From an uncultured Actinomycetes bacterium (lineage in GTDB: Bacteria; Actinomycetota; Actinomycetes; S36-B12; UBA10799), in the NCBI GenBank assembly GCA_946803585.1, contig CAMPEQ010000009.1, forward strand, positions 1-60,058: 60,058 bases of DNA. Reading direction: 5' to 3'. The translations under genes were made by a program, and so were the position numbers. Positions 42,316 through 50,903 of this stretch are shown here, piece after piece. Positions within the stretch are counted from its first letter, which is position 1. The number at the start of each line of letters is the position of its first letter. The notes beneath the pieces are model-generated. The model saw nothing but the letters and a program-made list of their open reading frames with translations. It was not told the DNA's origin and searched no databases.

Positions 42316-44305
42316 TCGCGATGACTGGCTTGCGTAGTCGGCGAACGATCACCACGAGTAGCGCCGCCAACGCGATCGCTGCGATAGCCAGCGCTGCTGG
42401 ACTGATACCTGGTTCTGCCGCGGGTGGATTGAGCGTGTAGACATAGGCAACTCGCGAGGCTGCATCAGTTGGGGGAGGGAACGGGCTGGCATCGGCTGCC
42501 CGCTTACTTGCGGCCGTCAGGTACGCATCAGCTAGGGCAGGTTGGGTCGAGGAGTCAATCACCTGGCTCAAGACCTGAGATGTGCCTTCTGACTGAAGTG
42601 CGGCTGCACTGTCCGAGAGTTGTTCAGAACCGTCAGCGATGACGTTCGATCCGGCAACGAGATCGTTCAAACCGAGGGTGAGTGCATCCGATCCGACGGA
42701 GAGATCATCAGCTCCGCCGGCGGCTGACTCGCTGCCCTGGGCGAGTGCGATGGTGGCGTCGGCCGCCAGATCGAGAGCTGCCTGGAGGTCCTCGAGCCCA
42801 CCGTAGATGCTCTGGCCGTCGGTACTCTTGAGGCCAGTACTTACCGCGATGATGCCCGCAGTAATCCGCGCCAGGACCTGCTTGTTCAGTGCCCGCAAAC
42901 CGAGGGCGACTCCGGCGGATTTCGCCGCCGCGGACGTTGCGCTTACGCGCGCCGCCGAGAGCTCAGTGCAGCCGTCCTGCTGTACAGGTTGGCAGAGTTT
43001 GGCGATTGCGGTGGTTAGTGCCGCAATGGCGATGGCATCGTCGGCCGCTGCCGAGGCAGCTAACGCGCGGAGGAGGTCGGTTGCCTTTTCCGATGCGCGG
43101 GTTGCCTGGACTAAGGTGATTTTTGGTGGGAATGGCGGCTCAGGGTTGATGGGCGGATCGTCGGCATCTCCGATGATCGCGACCAAGTCGTTGACAGCCT
43201 CGGCGAGTTCCGCCGCACCTTCAGCCGCAGCGGGTAGACCGTCGGGGCCCGCGAGCTCGTCCAAGCCCACCGTTAGATCGCCTAGGCCTTTGGCCAGTTG
43301 ATCGGCGCCCAGTGCAATCCCAGCTGACCCGAGTGCCGCTGCCTGCGCACCCGCGACGGCAGCGGATTGGGCCTCGGCTAGCTCTTGGGCCCCCGCGGCT
43401 AGCTGCAGCGTCGACTCGTCCAACTCGGTAAGACCATCGGCAAGCTTCGTGCTTCCGGTGACGGAATCACTGAGCAGTGTTGAGGAGAATCCGACTGCCG
43501 GATCTTGGTCATTCGTGACGGGAATGACTTCCATATTTACCGTCGGCACAACCAGATCGTTGCCGCTGATTCGGAAGGTCATTACCTGCTGGTAGTTGCC
43601 AAGCGGTGGGTAAAGAACCAGATTCCACTGAAGTGCGGTTAGCCCCTCGGTTGTCGTCCCGACCACCGCGGTTCCCGCGTCCCGCAGTTCGATATCGGCA
43701 GGAAGTGTGGCGATTACGGTTCCGACAAACGGAGCGAAGACCGGCTGAGTCTGAGTCGTTTGGTTTCCGGCGGCGTTGGTGAAGGTGATGGGTTGATCAA
43801 CGACGTTCGTATTCGTGGCGGTGTAAGTAATTGCTAGGTCACCGTTTCGGCCCGCGACGGAGTCAGGGTTGATTCCGTTCGCACCTTCGCCGCTGGTCGC
43901 GTACTCGGCGTGGAAGGCCACGGGAAGCGATTTGGCAAAGGTAGCTCGCGTGGAGACCGTGGTCTGCCCAGGGCCGCCTACCTTGTAAGTCACTGTTGTG
44001 CCGTTCACCGGTGGCGCACCGGATCGATCGAGGTAGCGCAGGTCGACAGTTGAAGTCGTTGCGCTCACTGAATCGACAGGTAGGTCTGTTGCAACCACGC
44101 GATTGAACAGTTGCGCCTTTATCGGCAGCCCTGAGGGATCAAGATCGGCGGTGACCAGCTGTTCATTGACCAGTGGTGGCTGCGGTGCAGTTTGGGGTGC
44201 CTGGTCGAGTTCCTGCGCGGCCAGGCCTGGACCCGCAGTTGTTAGAAGGATGAGCAGCCCGCTGAATCCAGCGAAGCCGCTGCGTCGGATGCGCCGCCAA
44301 CTCAT
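42308..44305 (-). CDS. Exported xxxLxxG heptad-repeat protein, MMPL partner
   Basis: A 665-residue exported protein. A signal peptide (1-30, 'PGLAAQ') precedes a beta-rich domain (about 45-280; 'YKVGGPGQTTVSTRATFAKS', 'NYQQVMTFRISG'), then long helical regions built of heptads of the xxxLxxG type ('LADGLTEL', 'LAAGAQEL', 'GLGDLTVGLDEL', 'LNDLVAGSNVIADGSEQL'). It ends with one membrane helix (about 636-655) and 'RRLRKP'. The heptads resemble those in YhgE/Pip-type export-associated proteins. Its ATG overlaps the MMPL stop (44302-44305), so it is probably an extracytoplasmic accessory of that transporter. An internal Cys pair ('KLCQPVQQDGCTEL') may form a disulphide. Confidence 0.78.
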   Translation of the reverse strand: MSWRRIRRSGFAGFSGLLILLTTAGPGLAAQELDQAPQTAPQPPLVNEQLVTADLDPSGLPIKAQLFNRVVATDLPVDSVSATTSTVDLRYLDRSGAPPVNGTTVTYKVGGPGQTTVSTRATFAKSLPVAFHAEYATSGEGANGINPDSVAGRNGDLAITYTATNTNVVDQPITFTNAAGNQTTQTQPVFAPFVGTVIATLPADIELRDAGTAVVGTTTEGLTALQWNLVLYPPLGNYQQVMTFRISGNDLVVPTVNMEVIPVTNDQDPAVGFSSTLLSDSVTGSTKLADGLTELDESTLQLAAGAQELAEAQSAAVAGAQAAALGSAGIALGADQLAKGLGDLTVGLDELAGPDGLPAAAEGAAELAEAVNDLVAIIGDADDPPINPEPPFPPKITLVQATRASEKATDLLRALAASAAADDAIAIAALTTAIAKLCQPVQQDGCTELSAARVSATSAAAKSAGVALGLRALNKQVLARITAGIIAVSTGLKSTDGQSIYGGLEDLQAALDLAADATIALAQGSESAAGGADDLSVGSDALTLGLNDLVAGSNVIADGSEQLSDSAAALQSEGTSQVLSQVIDSSTQPALADAYLTAASKRAADASPFPPPTDAASRVAYVYTLNPPAAEPGISPAALAIAAIALAALLVVIVRRLRKPVIATS

Positions 44306-47193
44306 GGTTTCCTCGGTGGAGTAGGTGTCGTCTGGTCTGTTACCTCGAGTATCGGGGCGGAATCGTCGCCGTCGTACCGAGCGCCAGCCGTGACCGATAC
44401 GAGCTCCTCAGAGCCGCCGCCTTCGGTGGTAGCGGAGTCTCTGTTCTCATCTGGTCGCACAATGCCCACGACGATACTTGCCACCATCAGGGTTATCAGA
44501 GCAGGTACCAGCGTCACCAGCAGGATCGTTACCGAGTCCGGTGAACTCGCGGCGAGCAGTCCGAGGGCCAGCGCTGTACTGACGGCGCCTAAGAGCACAG
44601 GCAGTGCCAGGATTCGCCCGACGAGCAGAACTGCGAGCAGTCCAGCCAACACGATCGCCCAAGCAGTGATCGCGCCGTTATCGGCAGGGACGGGTGGGAT
44701 GAACAGCGACAGGATCCCGATGACGACGAGTCCGAGGAGGACGCCGAGTGAATAGCCAAGGGCACGGATGGGTCGGCTCCCCGTCCCGCCGGTAGCAGCG
44801 ACGGGCAACATAACTGCAACTCCACCGAGAACCGATGACATCGCGATTGCCGTGCTGGCTTCGAACGGCAGACCAGGCAGCCTCGAGACAAGTACCCACG
44901 CTAACAGCGCGCCGAGGACGGTTCCGATGGCAAGCGTTGGGCGATTCAAGATCGCCGGGCGTCTGGAGGCGTCACGGGACTTGTCCGCGGTCGCCGCTGC
45001 TGTGAGGGCAGCGGGGTCACCTTCGACATGTAGCTGAGGCAGCAGTCGATCGAGCCAGCCTGGCAACCACCAGGTTCCTTTGGCTGCCAGAACCATGATC
45101 GCGGGAACAAGCAGACACCGAACAATCGTCGCGTCTACGAGTACGGCGGTTGCGAGCCCAACACCGAATATCTTGACTGTCGCGTTATCGCTGAGGATGA
45201 AGCTGCCAAAGACCGCGACCATAATCAGCGCAGCAGAAGTGACGAGTCGCCCGGTGTCTGCAAGCCCGCGCCGAACTGCCGTGTGCATATCTCCGCTGCG
45301 CTCCCAATGTTCCCGGAACGAGGTGAGGAGGAATACCTCGTAGTCCATCGACAGCCCGAACAGGACGGCAAACATCATCATTGGGACGTAGGACTCGATT
45401 GGAACTGGCGCGTCCACACCGATCAAGCTCGCGCCCCAACCCCATTGGAAGACAGCGGTGACAACGCCATAGGCGGCCGCGATGGAGATGAGGTTCATCA
45501 TCGCGGCTTTGAAGGGGATAAGCAGCGATCGGTAGGCCAGCATGAGCAGGATGAATGACAGCGTCACCACACCAACAATGAAGCCGACGGTTCTTGCCGA
45601 GATCAGCTCCGATAGATCCGTCGTGAGAGCGGTGACACCCCCAACGTAGGAGGCCATCCCCTCTCCCTCGGTGGCCTGCGGGATCACATCCGTTCGTAAC
45701 ACTTGAACGAGGTCGGCTGTCTGTGGGTCGGCCGAGTTCCATTCGGGGATCACTTGAATGACCGCGACGCCACCATCAGTCGAGACGATGGGCGAACCGA
45801 CACGAACAACGCCCGGTGTTGCAGCAAGATCAGCGGCGAGAGCTGTGAGCCGAGGGTCTTGAGTTCGCGGATCACCAGGTCCCGTCGCTCCTTCTGGCGC
45901 GGTCGCGATCGTGTACATCTGACTGACCACTGCTAGTGGCGCAGTGCTTCCTGGACCGAACCCGGCGGCCATCGCGTCGTAGGCCTGGCGCGAGACCGTC
46001 GACTCCGGTAAATCGCTAGCGTCGCTGTGGCCAAGTTCCAGGCTCAAAGTGGGTGCTGCCAGTACCAGCAGCAGCACCGTGGAACTAATGGCGAAGGTCC
46101 ACGGCTTATTCGTCACAGCAGTCGCTAGCCGTGCCCACCATGAGCGATCGAGTTCGTCATGATCGTGCTCGTCAATGGCCTTCGCGTTCTTTGGCATGAC
46201 GCGATGGCCAAGTACGCCGAGCATCGCGGGCAGTAGGGTCAGGGACGCGAACACCGCGATTGCGACCACGATCGCTGCTGCGTAGCCCAACCAGGCGAGG
46301 AAGCTGATGCCGGTCAGAGTCAGACCAACGACCGCAGCGATCAGGGTGCCGCCGGCGAAGACCATGCCAGCGCCGGCTGTTCCGGCTGTTCGTCCCACAG
46401 CGTCGTGCACGCTGAATCCTTGGGCCAGCAACTTGCGGTGGCGGGTGACGAGGAACAGCGCGTAGTCGATCCCCACACCAAGTCCGAGCATTGTGCCTAA
46501 TGTCGGAGCAACGTCGGGGATGAATACCACTCGGCCGAGTAGACCGATCACGGCAAGACCGATGCCGACCGCAACGATCGCGTTGATGAGCGGAAGGGCG
46601 ACTGCCCAAGCGCGGCGCATGGCGAATATCAGCACCACGAGGGCGACAAAGAGACCGACCGCTTCACTTGAGCGGGTATCCGGCCTCGATAGCTGTGTCC
46701 CGAGAATTCCCCCTATGTCGACCGTGATCTCCGGGGGTGCGGATTGCTTAGCGGTATCGAAGACCTCTACTGCGACGTCATCCTTGCCAGCTGACTGATC
46801 GTTGACGACGACCTGCACGATCGCCGTTTGCCCATCTTCGGAAAGTAGCGAGGGCTGCTCCGAGGGGGTGGTCACCTGGGCGATTGTGGGCAGAGCGGCG
46901 ACCGCGGCTGCAATTGCATCGACGTCCGCCTGTCCTTGTCCAGTACCGAGATTCAAGGTCTCGCTGGACAAGACGAGTGGATTGGCTTCAGTCGATGCCC
47001 CTGGAAATGCCTGGGCAAGAAGTTCTTGGGCGGTCGCGCTGTCAGTTCCGCGCAAGCTGAATGAGTCCACCGGTGTGCCGGGGATGAGGGCGTTTGCGCC
47101 CATGATTGTGAGGGCGCCGATGATCCAGGCAGCGATTACGAGGCGCCCGCGCGCAGCGCATGCGCGTCCGAGTCCATAGAGCCAACTGGTCAC
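44302..47193 (-). CDS. MMPL-family RND transporter
   Basis: A 963-residue proton-driven exporter. It has the MMPL plan: helix 1 (about 15-35), an extracytoplasmic loop ('LIPGTPVDSFSLRGTDSA', 'VLSSETLNLG'), five more helices with 'PTLGTMLGLGVGIDYALFLV', the second large loop, then 'MMMFAVLFGLSMDYEVFLLT' near 630, the family's conserved acidic helix. An extra C-terminal block of five or six helices (about 770-930) and an acidic tail are unusual additions. MMPL proteins move lipids, glycolipids or pigments. The start is the GTG at 47193. Translationally coupled to the heptad-repeat protein. Confidence 0.87.
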   Translation of the reverse strand: MTSWLYGLGRACAARGRLVIAAWIIGALTIMGANALIPGTPVDSFSLRGTDSATAQELLAQAFPGASTEANPLVLSSETLNLGTGQGQADVDAIAAAVAALPTIAQVTTPSEQPSLLSEDGQTAIVQVVVNDQSAGKDDVAVEVFDTAKQSAPPEITVDIGGILGTQLSRPDTRSSEAVGLFVALVVLIFAMRRAWAVALPLINAIVAVGIGLAVIGLLGRVVFIPDVAPTLGTMLGLGVGIDYALFLVTRHRKLLAQGFSVHDAVGRTAGTAGAGMVFAGGTLIAAVVGLTLTGISFLAWLGYAAAIVVAIAVFASLTLLPAMLGVLGHRVMPKNAKAIDEHDHDELDRSWWARLATAVTNKPWTFAISSTVLLLVLAAPTLSLELGHSDASDLPESTVSRQAYDAMAAGFGPGSTAPLAVVSQMYTIATAPEGATGPGDPRTQDPRLTALAADLAATPGVVRVGSPIVSTDGGVAVIQVIPEWNSADPQTADLVQVLRTDVIPQATEGEGMASYVGGVTALTTDLSELISARTVGFIVGVVTLSFILLMLAYRSLLIPFKAAMMNLISIAAAYGVVTAVFQWGWGASLIGVDAPVPIESYVPMMMFAVLFGLSMDYEVFLLTSFREHWERSGDMHTAVRRGLADTGRLVTSAALIMVAVFGSFILSDNATVKIFGVGLATAVLVDATIVRCLLVPAIMVLAAKGTWWLPGWLDRLLPQLHVEGDPAALTAAATADKSRDASRRPAILNRPTLAIGTVLGALLAWVLVSRLPGLPFEASTAIAMSSVLGGVAVMLPVAATGGTGSRPIRALGYSLGVLLGLVVIGILSLFIPPVPADNGAITAWAIVLAGLLAVLLVGRILALPVLLGAVSTALALGLLAASSPDSVTILLVTLVPALITLMVASIVVGIVRPDENRDSATTEGGGSEELVSVTAGARYDGDDSAPILEVTDQTTPTPPRKP

Positions 47194-47246
47194 CCGAAGA
47201 GAATCCCACAGTGACCTCGCCAAATGTCGCCTGTAACGATGGTCAT

Positions 47247-47603
47247 ATGGAGAAACCAGAAATCGAATTTCCGGGCGGCGAGCCGCCAACAGAGCTAGTA
47301 ATCACTGACATCGTCGTCGGTGACGGCGCGGAGGCCGTTGCCGGAGGGCAGGTGACGGTTCACTACGTCGGAGTTGAGTTCGACAGTGGAGAGCAGTTTG
47401 ATGCCTCGTGGGACCGCGGCGAGTCGATCACCTTCCCGCTCAACGGGCTGATCGCTGGTTGGCAGGAGGGTATTCCAGGTATGAAGGTCGGTGGACGCCG
47501 TCAGCTAGTCATCCCGCCAGCATTGGCTTACGGGGAGTCTGGTGGTCACCGACTATCCGGCAAGACGCTGATCTTCATCATTGACCTGCTAGCTGCAAAC
47601 TAG
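47247..47603 (+). CDS. FKBP-type peptidyl-prolyl isomerase
   Basis: A 118-residue soluble PPIase consisting of a single FKBP domain: 'VTVHYVGVEFDSGEQFDASW', 'FPLNGLIAGWQEGIPGMKVG', 'RRQLVIPPALAYGESG' and 'LIFIIDLLA'. The residues of the binding pocket (Tyr, Phe/Asp, Trp-like, Tyr of 'LAYG') are present. No signal peptide. The ATG at 47247 begins the recognisable protein and leaves 53 bases to the divergent MMPL start. Confidence 0.93.
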   Translation: MEKPEIEFPGGEPPTELVITDIVVGDGAEAVAGGQVTVHYVGVEFDSGEQFDASWDRGESITFPLNGLIAGWQEGIPGMKVGGRRQLVIPPALAYGESGGHRLSGKTLIFIIDLLAAN

Positions 47604-47649
47604 TTACGGATACGTCCAGCAGCGCGAGCGGACAGAGCAGAAATAGGGG

Positions 47650-47692
47650 AGGGCGCTAGGTTCCGAACTCTCGGTTCGAGACCTAGCGCCCT
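47650..47692 (+). terminator. Strong hairpin after the FKBP gene
   Basis: A perfect 12-bp stem (AGGGCGCTAGGT/ACCTAGCGCCCT) at 47650-47661 and 47681-47692. The 19-base loop folds further (CGAAC/GTTCG). It starts 46 bases after the FKBP stop. The T-run is missing, as is common in high-GC actinobacteria. It also separates FKBP from the 6C RNA. Confidence 0.7.
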
Positions 47693-47749
47693 GCTACCCC
47701 GCTCTACTCGGGTCGGCCGAGCTACTCGGTCACGGCCTTCCCGGAACGC

Positions 47750-47830
47750 GGCCGACGCTGGAGTCAGTCCCCCCGAACGACTCACGGCGTCGGCCTGCGT
47801 TGTCGCCGGTTCCCCCCGGATCCAGCGACA
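47750..47830 (+). ncRNA. 6C-type small RNA (actinobacterial 6C motif)
   Basis: Two adjacent hairpins each show a run of exactly six C in the loop. Hairpin 1: a 9-bp stem GGCCGACGC/GCGTCGGCC (47750-47758 with 47787-47795), an internal loop, a 5-bp stem GAGTC/GACTC (47761-47765 with 47779-47783), and CCCCCC at 47769-47774. Hairpin 2: TGTCGC/GCGACA (47801-47806 with 47825-47830), an inner GG/CC pair, and CCCCCC at 47812-47817. Two C6-looped hairpins in tandem are the defining feature of the 6C RNA of actinobacteria. The C-runs fix the strand. The ends of the transcript are not known; the coordinates cover the structured part. Confidence 0.75.
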
Positions 47831-48044
47831 CTCATGTGATGCCCACGATCTCCCCGAATGAACGTCCGTGCCGTGTGTCCCTCATCGCACTACGTGGAGT
47901 AGAGATTTGGCCACGAAACGTAACTGCCTGTAGTCAATCGTCTGGCTTGGGTCGACATCCGATCTGTGCGAGCGAACGCATCCGCGTGTTGCGGCAAGGT
48001 GCCGGAGCAGGGTCATTTCGTTGTGGTAGGCACTCGGAGTGAGC

Positions 48045-48842
48045 ATGTTAGGTCTCGTCGGCGAGACAGACTCGAACTTCGAGCCCCTGCCGGAATGGAC
48101 AGACCAGTGGACTGCCGGCTGGGCGGAGCTGTTCCTCGGTGTTGTCTCGCTGAGCATTCTCCTGGGGATTCTCATGTGGGTCTACCACTCAATGCAGCGA
48201 CCACGCCTCTTCCTGGGTAGTAAGCCATTGGCGGTGGCTGTGGGAGGACCTGATGAATCAGGCCTCGCCATCGAAGGGCCCGGGACAGTCTGGCGGACCG
48301 AAGGCGAGCCGACCCTCTCGTGGGAGGCAGCCGTTCGCTACCTGTTTACTACGGCGATTGCCCTCGTCTTCTGGTACGCCGCGATCTTGGTGATCCTGAC
48401 CGTCGCGACCCAGGATCGCTCAGCTGAGTCGATCGCGCTCGGCGCTGCTGTCGTTATCGGTACGACCCGCTTCCTTGCTCACCTTAATCCCGAGGCTGCG
48501 CATGAGATAAGTAAGACGATTCCCTTGGTCATCGTCTCGATTATCTTGATCGGCGGCGGCGGAGGTGAAGAGAACTTCGCAACGACAACCCTGGAGCTTT
48601 TTGAGAATTTCGATGCAGTCGATACCTACTACTGGCTCCTACTCGTTGTCGATATCCTGATTACCACCCTGTGGGCGCTGAGGGTGCGCTCACGATGGCG
48701 CGCACATCAGCTGGGCAGTCGCAGACTGGAAATCTGGCGCTCACTCGCGCCGCTGGTTGAGAGCGTGCGATCTATTCGCAATTTTGGTAAGCCCAAGAAT
48801 CCATACAACTGGCGGTCACATGAACGGTCACATGAACGATGA
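48045..48842 (+). CDS. Membrane protein of unknown function
   Basis: A 265-residue protein I do not recognise. It has about five membrane helices (27-48, 103-125, 134-152, 163-182, 203-222), a polar loop (55-95) and a basic C-terminal tail (222-265) ending 'RSHERSHER'. A Gly run 'IGGGGGEEN' lies between helices 4 and 5. The ATG at 48045 has GGAG 5 bases upstream; a GTG 6 bases earlier is less likely. The 3' end overlaps the start of the acidic protein gene by 23 bases, so they may function together. Confidence 0.7.
   Translation: MLGLVGETDSNFEPLPEWTDQWTAGWAELFLGVVSLSILLGILMWVYHSMQRPRLFLGSKPLAVAVGGPDESGLAIEGPGTVWRTEGEPTLSWEAAVRYLFTTAIALVFWYAAILVILTVATQDRSAESIALGAAVVIGTTRFLAHLNPEAAHEISKTIPLVIVSIILIGGGGGEENFATTTLELFENFDAVDTYYWLLLVVDILITTLWALRVRSRWRAHQLGSRRLEIWRSLAPLVESVRSIRNFGKPKNPYNWRSHERSHER
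48813..48836 (+). repeat. Two 12-bp tandem repeats at a gene overlap
   Basis: The unit cggtcacatgaa occurs twice in tandem (48813-48824, 48825-48836). It encodes RSHE-RSHE at the end of the membrane protein and doubles the start region of the next gene. Confidence 0.9.
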
Positions 48843-49092
48843 GAGAGAAGCATCGGCTGAGAGCGAGTCAAGTGCATCGTCCCCGGCGGGTGCGGACACA
48901 CAGGCTGAGCGGCACTCGCAGAAGGCAAAGGATCGGCGCAGTAAATCCAATCGCGCGCGTGATCTAGGTAACGAGTCGCTAGACCCGTCGCGAAGTGCGC
49001 GATCGGATCCTGAATCATGGGATGAACGGCCTGAGTTCGACGACGGCGAGTATCGCTATACCTCGGAGCGGCCACCACACCACGGTGACTAG
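48820..49092 (+). CDS. Small charged, disordered protein
   Basis: A 90-residue hydrophilic protein with no hydrophobic segment: Ser/Glu/Asp-rich with a basic patch ('RHSQKAKDRRSKSNRARD'). It starts inside the end of the membrane protein gene, at one of two ATGs (48820 or 48832) produced by a 12-bp tandem repeat. No ribosome site is clear, so translation probably depends on the upstream gene. I do not recognise the family. mscL follows after 32 bases. Confidence 0.5.
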   Translation: MNGHMNDEREASAESESSASSPAGADTQAERHSQKAKDRRSKSNRARDLGNESLDPSRSARSDPESWDERPEFDDGEYRYTSERPPHHGD

Positions 49093-49124
49093 ATCATCGA
49101 AGAGCGAACAGCACAGGAGTAGCA

Positions 49125-49544
49125 ATGATCAAAGGTTTCCGCGACTTCATCATGCGCGGCAATGTCATCGACTTGGCAGTTGCGGTTGTCATCGGAGCAG
49201 CGTTCACTGCCCTTGTCACTTCCTTCACTTCCAGCCTGATTCAGCCCATTATCAACTTGGCGCTCGGTGGGGGAGTCGATGGTGGGAAACTCGTTGTCAA
49301 CGACCAGGTATTTGATTTTGGTGCCGTCCTCAATAGCGCGATCACCTTCCTCATCACCGCCGCAGTCGTCTACTTCGCATTTGTGGCACCGATGAACAGT
49401 TGGAAGAACCGGCACAAGACCAAGGAAGAAGCCGAGGTCGAAGAGGAAATAACGCTGCTGCGTGAGATTAGAGACTCGCTGGTCACGCGCGCTACGGGTG
49501 GGGCAACCGGATTCGATGGCCCGTCTAAGGATCCGCTGGAATAG
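49125..49544 (+). CDS. mscL: Large-conductance mechanosensitive channel
   Basis: A 139-residue channel that opens under membrane tension after osmotic downshock. It has the N-terminal amphipathic helix and pore helix ('GFRDFIMRGNVIDLAVAVVI'), a second helix ('SAITFLITAAVVYFAFVAPM'), and a C-terminal helical bundle with acidic residues ('KEEAEVEEEITLLREIRDSL'). AGGAG lies 6 bases before the ATG. Its 3' end overlaps the convergent SAF gene by 20 bases. Confidence 0.95.
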   Translation: MIKGFRDFIMRGNVIDLAVAVVIGAAFTALVTSFTSSLIQPIINLALGGGVDGGKLVVNDQVFDFGAVLNSAITFLITAAVVYFAFVAPMNSWKNRHKTKEEAEVEEEITLLREIRDSLVTRATGGATGFDGPSKDPLE

Positions 49545-50337
49545 CAGATTGGGAACCCTCGACGTTCGATTCTGTTGGTATGGCAGCCAGGGGCGCTTTG
49601 AGCACCACACTGAGCTGACTCCTGGTGGCGGCCGCAGCGAGATCCGTGGCCGTGTACTCGCCGACTGCCAGCACGACGAGGTGTCCCTGGCCTAATCCGT
49701 TGGAACTGCTCCCCGAGCCAATGAGCCCGGAATCGCTGATCGCCTCGTCGCTGCCTGGAATCGTGATGACGGTGGCATCGGCAGCTACTACAGTGGCGGT
49801 TTGGCCACCGCCGTCGACGGCTCGTGCGGCGAGTACATCAACGAGGTCGCCCGGCCTGACGAGCGCAGCCTGCCCGGGATCGGCCAACCGAACGGGCGCC
49901 GCAACCACCCGCTGCGAGTTCCGATCGTCGCTAGCGATATTTGCGATCTCTAGCAGACCAGGGCCGACCAACCGGGACTCGCTGATGAGTTCGCCGATTG
50001 CTAACGGACCAGCGATCGTCCGTCCCAGGACCGCGTCGCGGTCCATGAAAGCTGGTGGCGCAGGCAGTCGTTGTGGCCAATCAAGCGTTGTGATGTCTGC
50101 TTCGGTGAGGACGTGGCCCGCCGCGAGAGCAGACCGGGTTGCGATGTACGCCGAGGTTTGGGGCGGCGGTGGGCGCAGCTCAGCCAGTGCTACCAGGCAT
50201 GCAAACCCTGCTAGTAGTGCGGCAAGCGCGCGGCGATATTTGCCAAACACCCGGCGCACTTGGGCTGAGCGGTTTGGTGATCGGGTCGCTGAATCGGGAG
50301 TAGAAAGAAACACGTCTCGAAAGTACGGCCAGATCAC
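49525..50337 (-). CDS. SAF-domain membrane-anchored protein (CpaB/RcpC-like)
   Basis: A 270-residue protein with a basic cytoplasmic start, one membrane helix (about 35-54), and a SAF domain (65-130; 'ARSALAAGHVLTEADITTLD'-type pattern with 'VLGRTIAGPLAIGELISESR'). A second conserved strand region follows ('VVAAPVRLADPGQAALVRPG', 'DLVDVLAA'). This is the CpaB/RcpC pattern of Flp-pilus assembly, but no pilus genes are nearby; orphan copies next to mscL and FmdB genes occur in other actinobacteria. The start may be the GTG at 50337 or one eight codons later. Confidence 0.8.
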   Translation of the reverse strand: MIWPYFRDVFLSTPDSATRSPNRSAQVRRVFGKYRRALAALLAGFACLVALAELRPPPPQTSAYIATRSALAAGHVLTEADITTLDWPQRLPAPPAFMDRDAVLGRTIAGPLAIGELISESRLVGPGLLEIANIASDDRNSQRVVAAPVRLADPGQAALVRPGDLVDVLAARAVDGGGQTATVVAADATVITIPGSDEAISDSGLIGSGSSSNGLGQGHLVVLAVGEYTATDLAAAATRSQLSVVLKAPLAAIPTESNVEGSQSAIPADP

Positions 50338-50431
50338 GAACGGACACTGACGTTATTCACACATCAGAGTTATCCACCGATCCGGTAGCAGGCCGTGCTC
50401 AGTGGGCTCGACTGTGCACGCCCACTAGGGA

Positions 50432-50806
50432 CTACTTCTTCGTTGTACTTCCGGTGGAAGTCGAGGGTGCTGAGCTCTTAGCCGAGTCCGAACTCTTGGA
50501 GTCGCTGGTGCCTGTCCCGCCCGCTGAACCCGAATCACCGGATTTCTTCGCGGCGTCCGTGCCTTTACCCTCCGAGGAGCCATCGCTCTTCTTTGCGTCT
50601 CGCTTGGGCGCGTCAGTCGAGGATTTTGTTGATCGGGAGTCGTTCTTGTAGAACCCGCTTCCCTTGAAGACGACGCCGACATTTCCGAATAGCTTGCGAA
50701 GATTCCCGCCGCAGGATGGGCATGTCGTAAGGGAATCATCGTGAATCGATTGCACGACCTCGAGGGGTTCGCCGCAGTCGCGACACGAGTATTCGTAGGT
50801 GGGCAC
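50432..50806 (-). CDS. FmdB-type zinc-ribbon protein with disordered tail (Ruc-like)
   Basis: A 124-residue protein. The first 50 residues form a zinc ribbon with Cys8/Cys11 and Cys29/Cys32 ('YSCRDCGEP', 'TTCPSCGGN'). The remaining 70 are a Lys/Ser/Asp/Gly-rich disordered tail. Its M. tuberculosis counterpart by architecture and position is Rv0991c (Ruc), a redox-controlled chaperone whose Cys oxidation releases zinc and activates it; it lies beside the 5-FTHF cyclo-ligase gene there. Here five genes separate the two. The GTG start has AGGAG 5 bases upstream. The chaperone role is inferred. Confidence 0.83.
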   Translation of the reverse strand: MPTYEYSCRDCGEPLEVVQSIHDDSLTTCPSCGGNLRKLFGNVGVVFKGSGFYKNDSRSTKSSTDAPKRDAKKSDGSSEGKGTDAAKKSGDSGSAGGTGTSDSKSSDSAKSSAPSTSTGSTTKK

Positions 50807-50903
50807 CAGTTCTCCTAGGTTTCTTGGGTGATTCCGACGTTGCCGGAGAGAATACGCGCTCGGTCTGGACTAGCCTCGTTCGTACTCTTTGAAAGGAGCC
50901 GAG

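Noticed and set aside
50807-50903. Possible fluoride riboswitch ahead of the ABC-crcB operon
   Set aside because: None of the conserved pseudoknot elements of the crcB motif can be found in this short leader.
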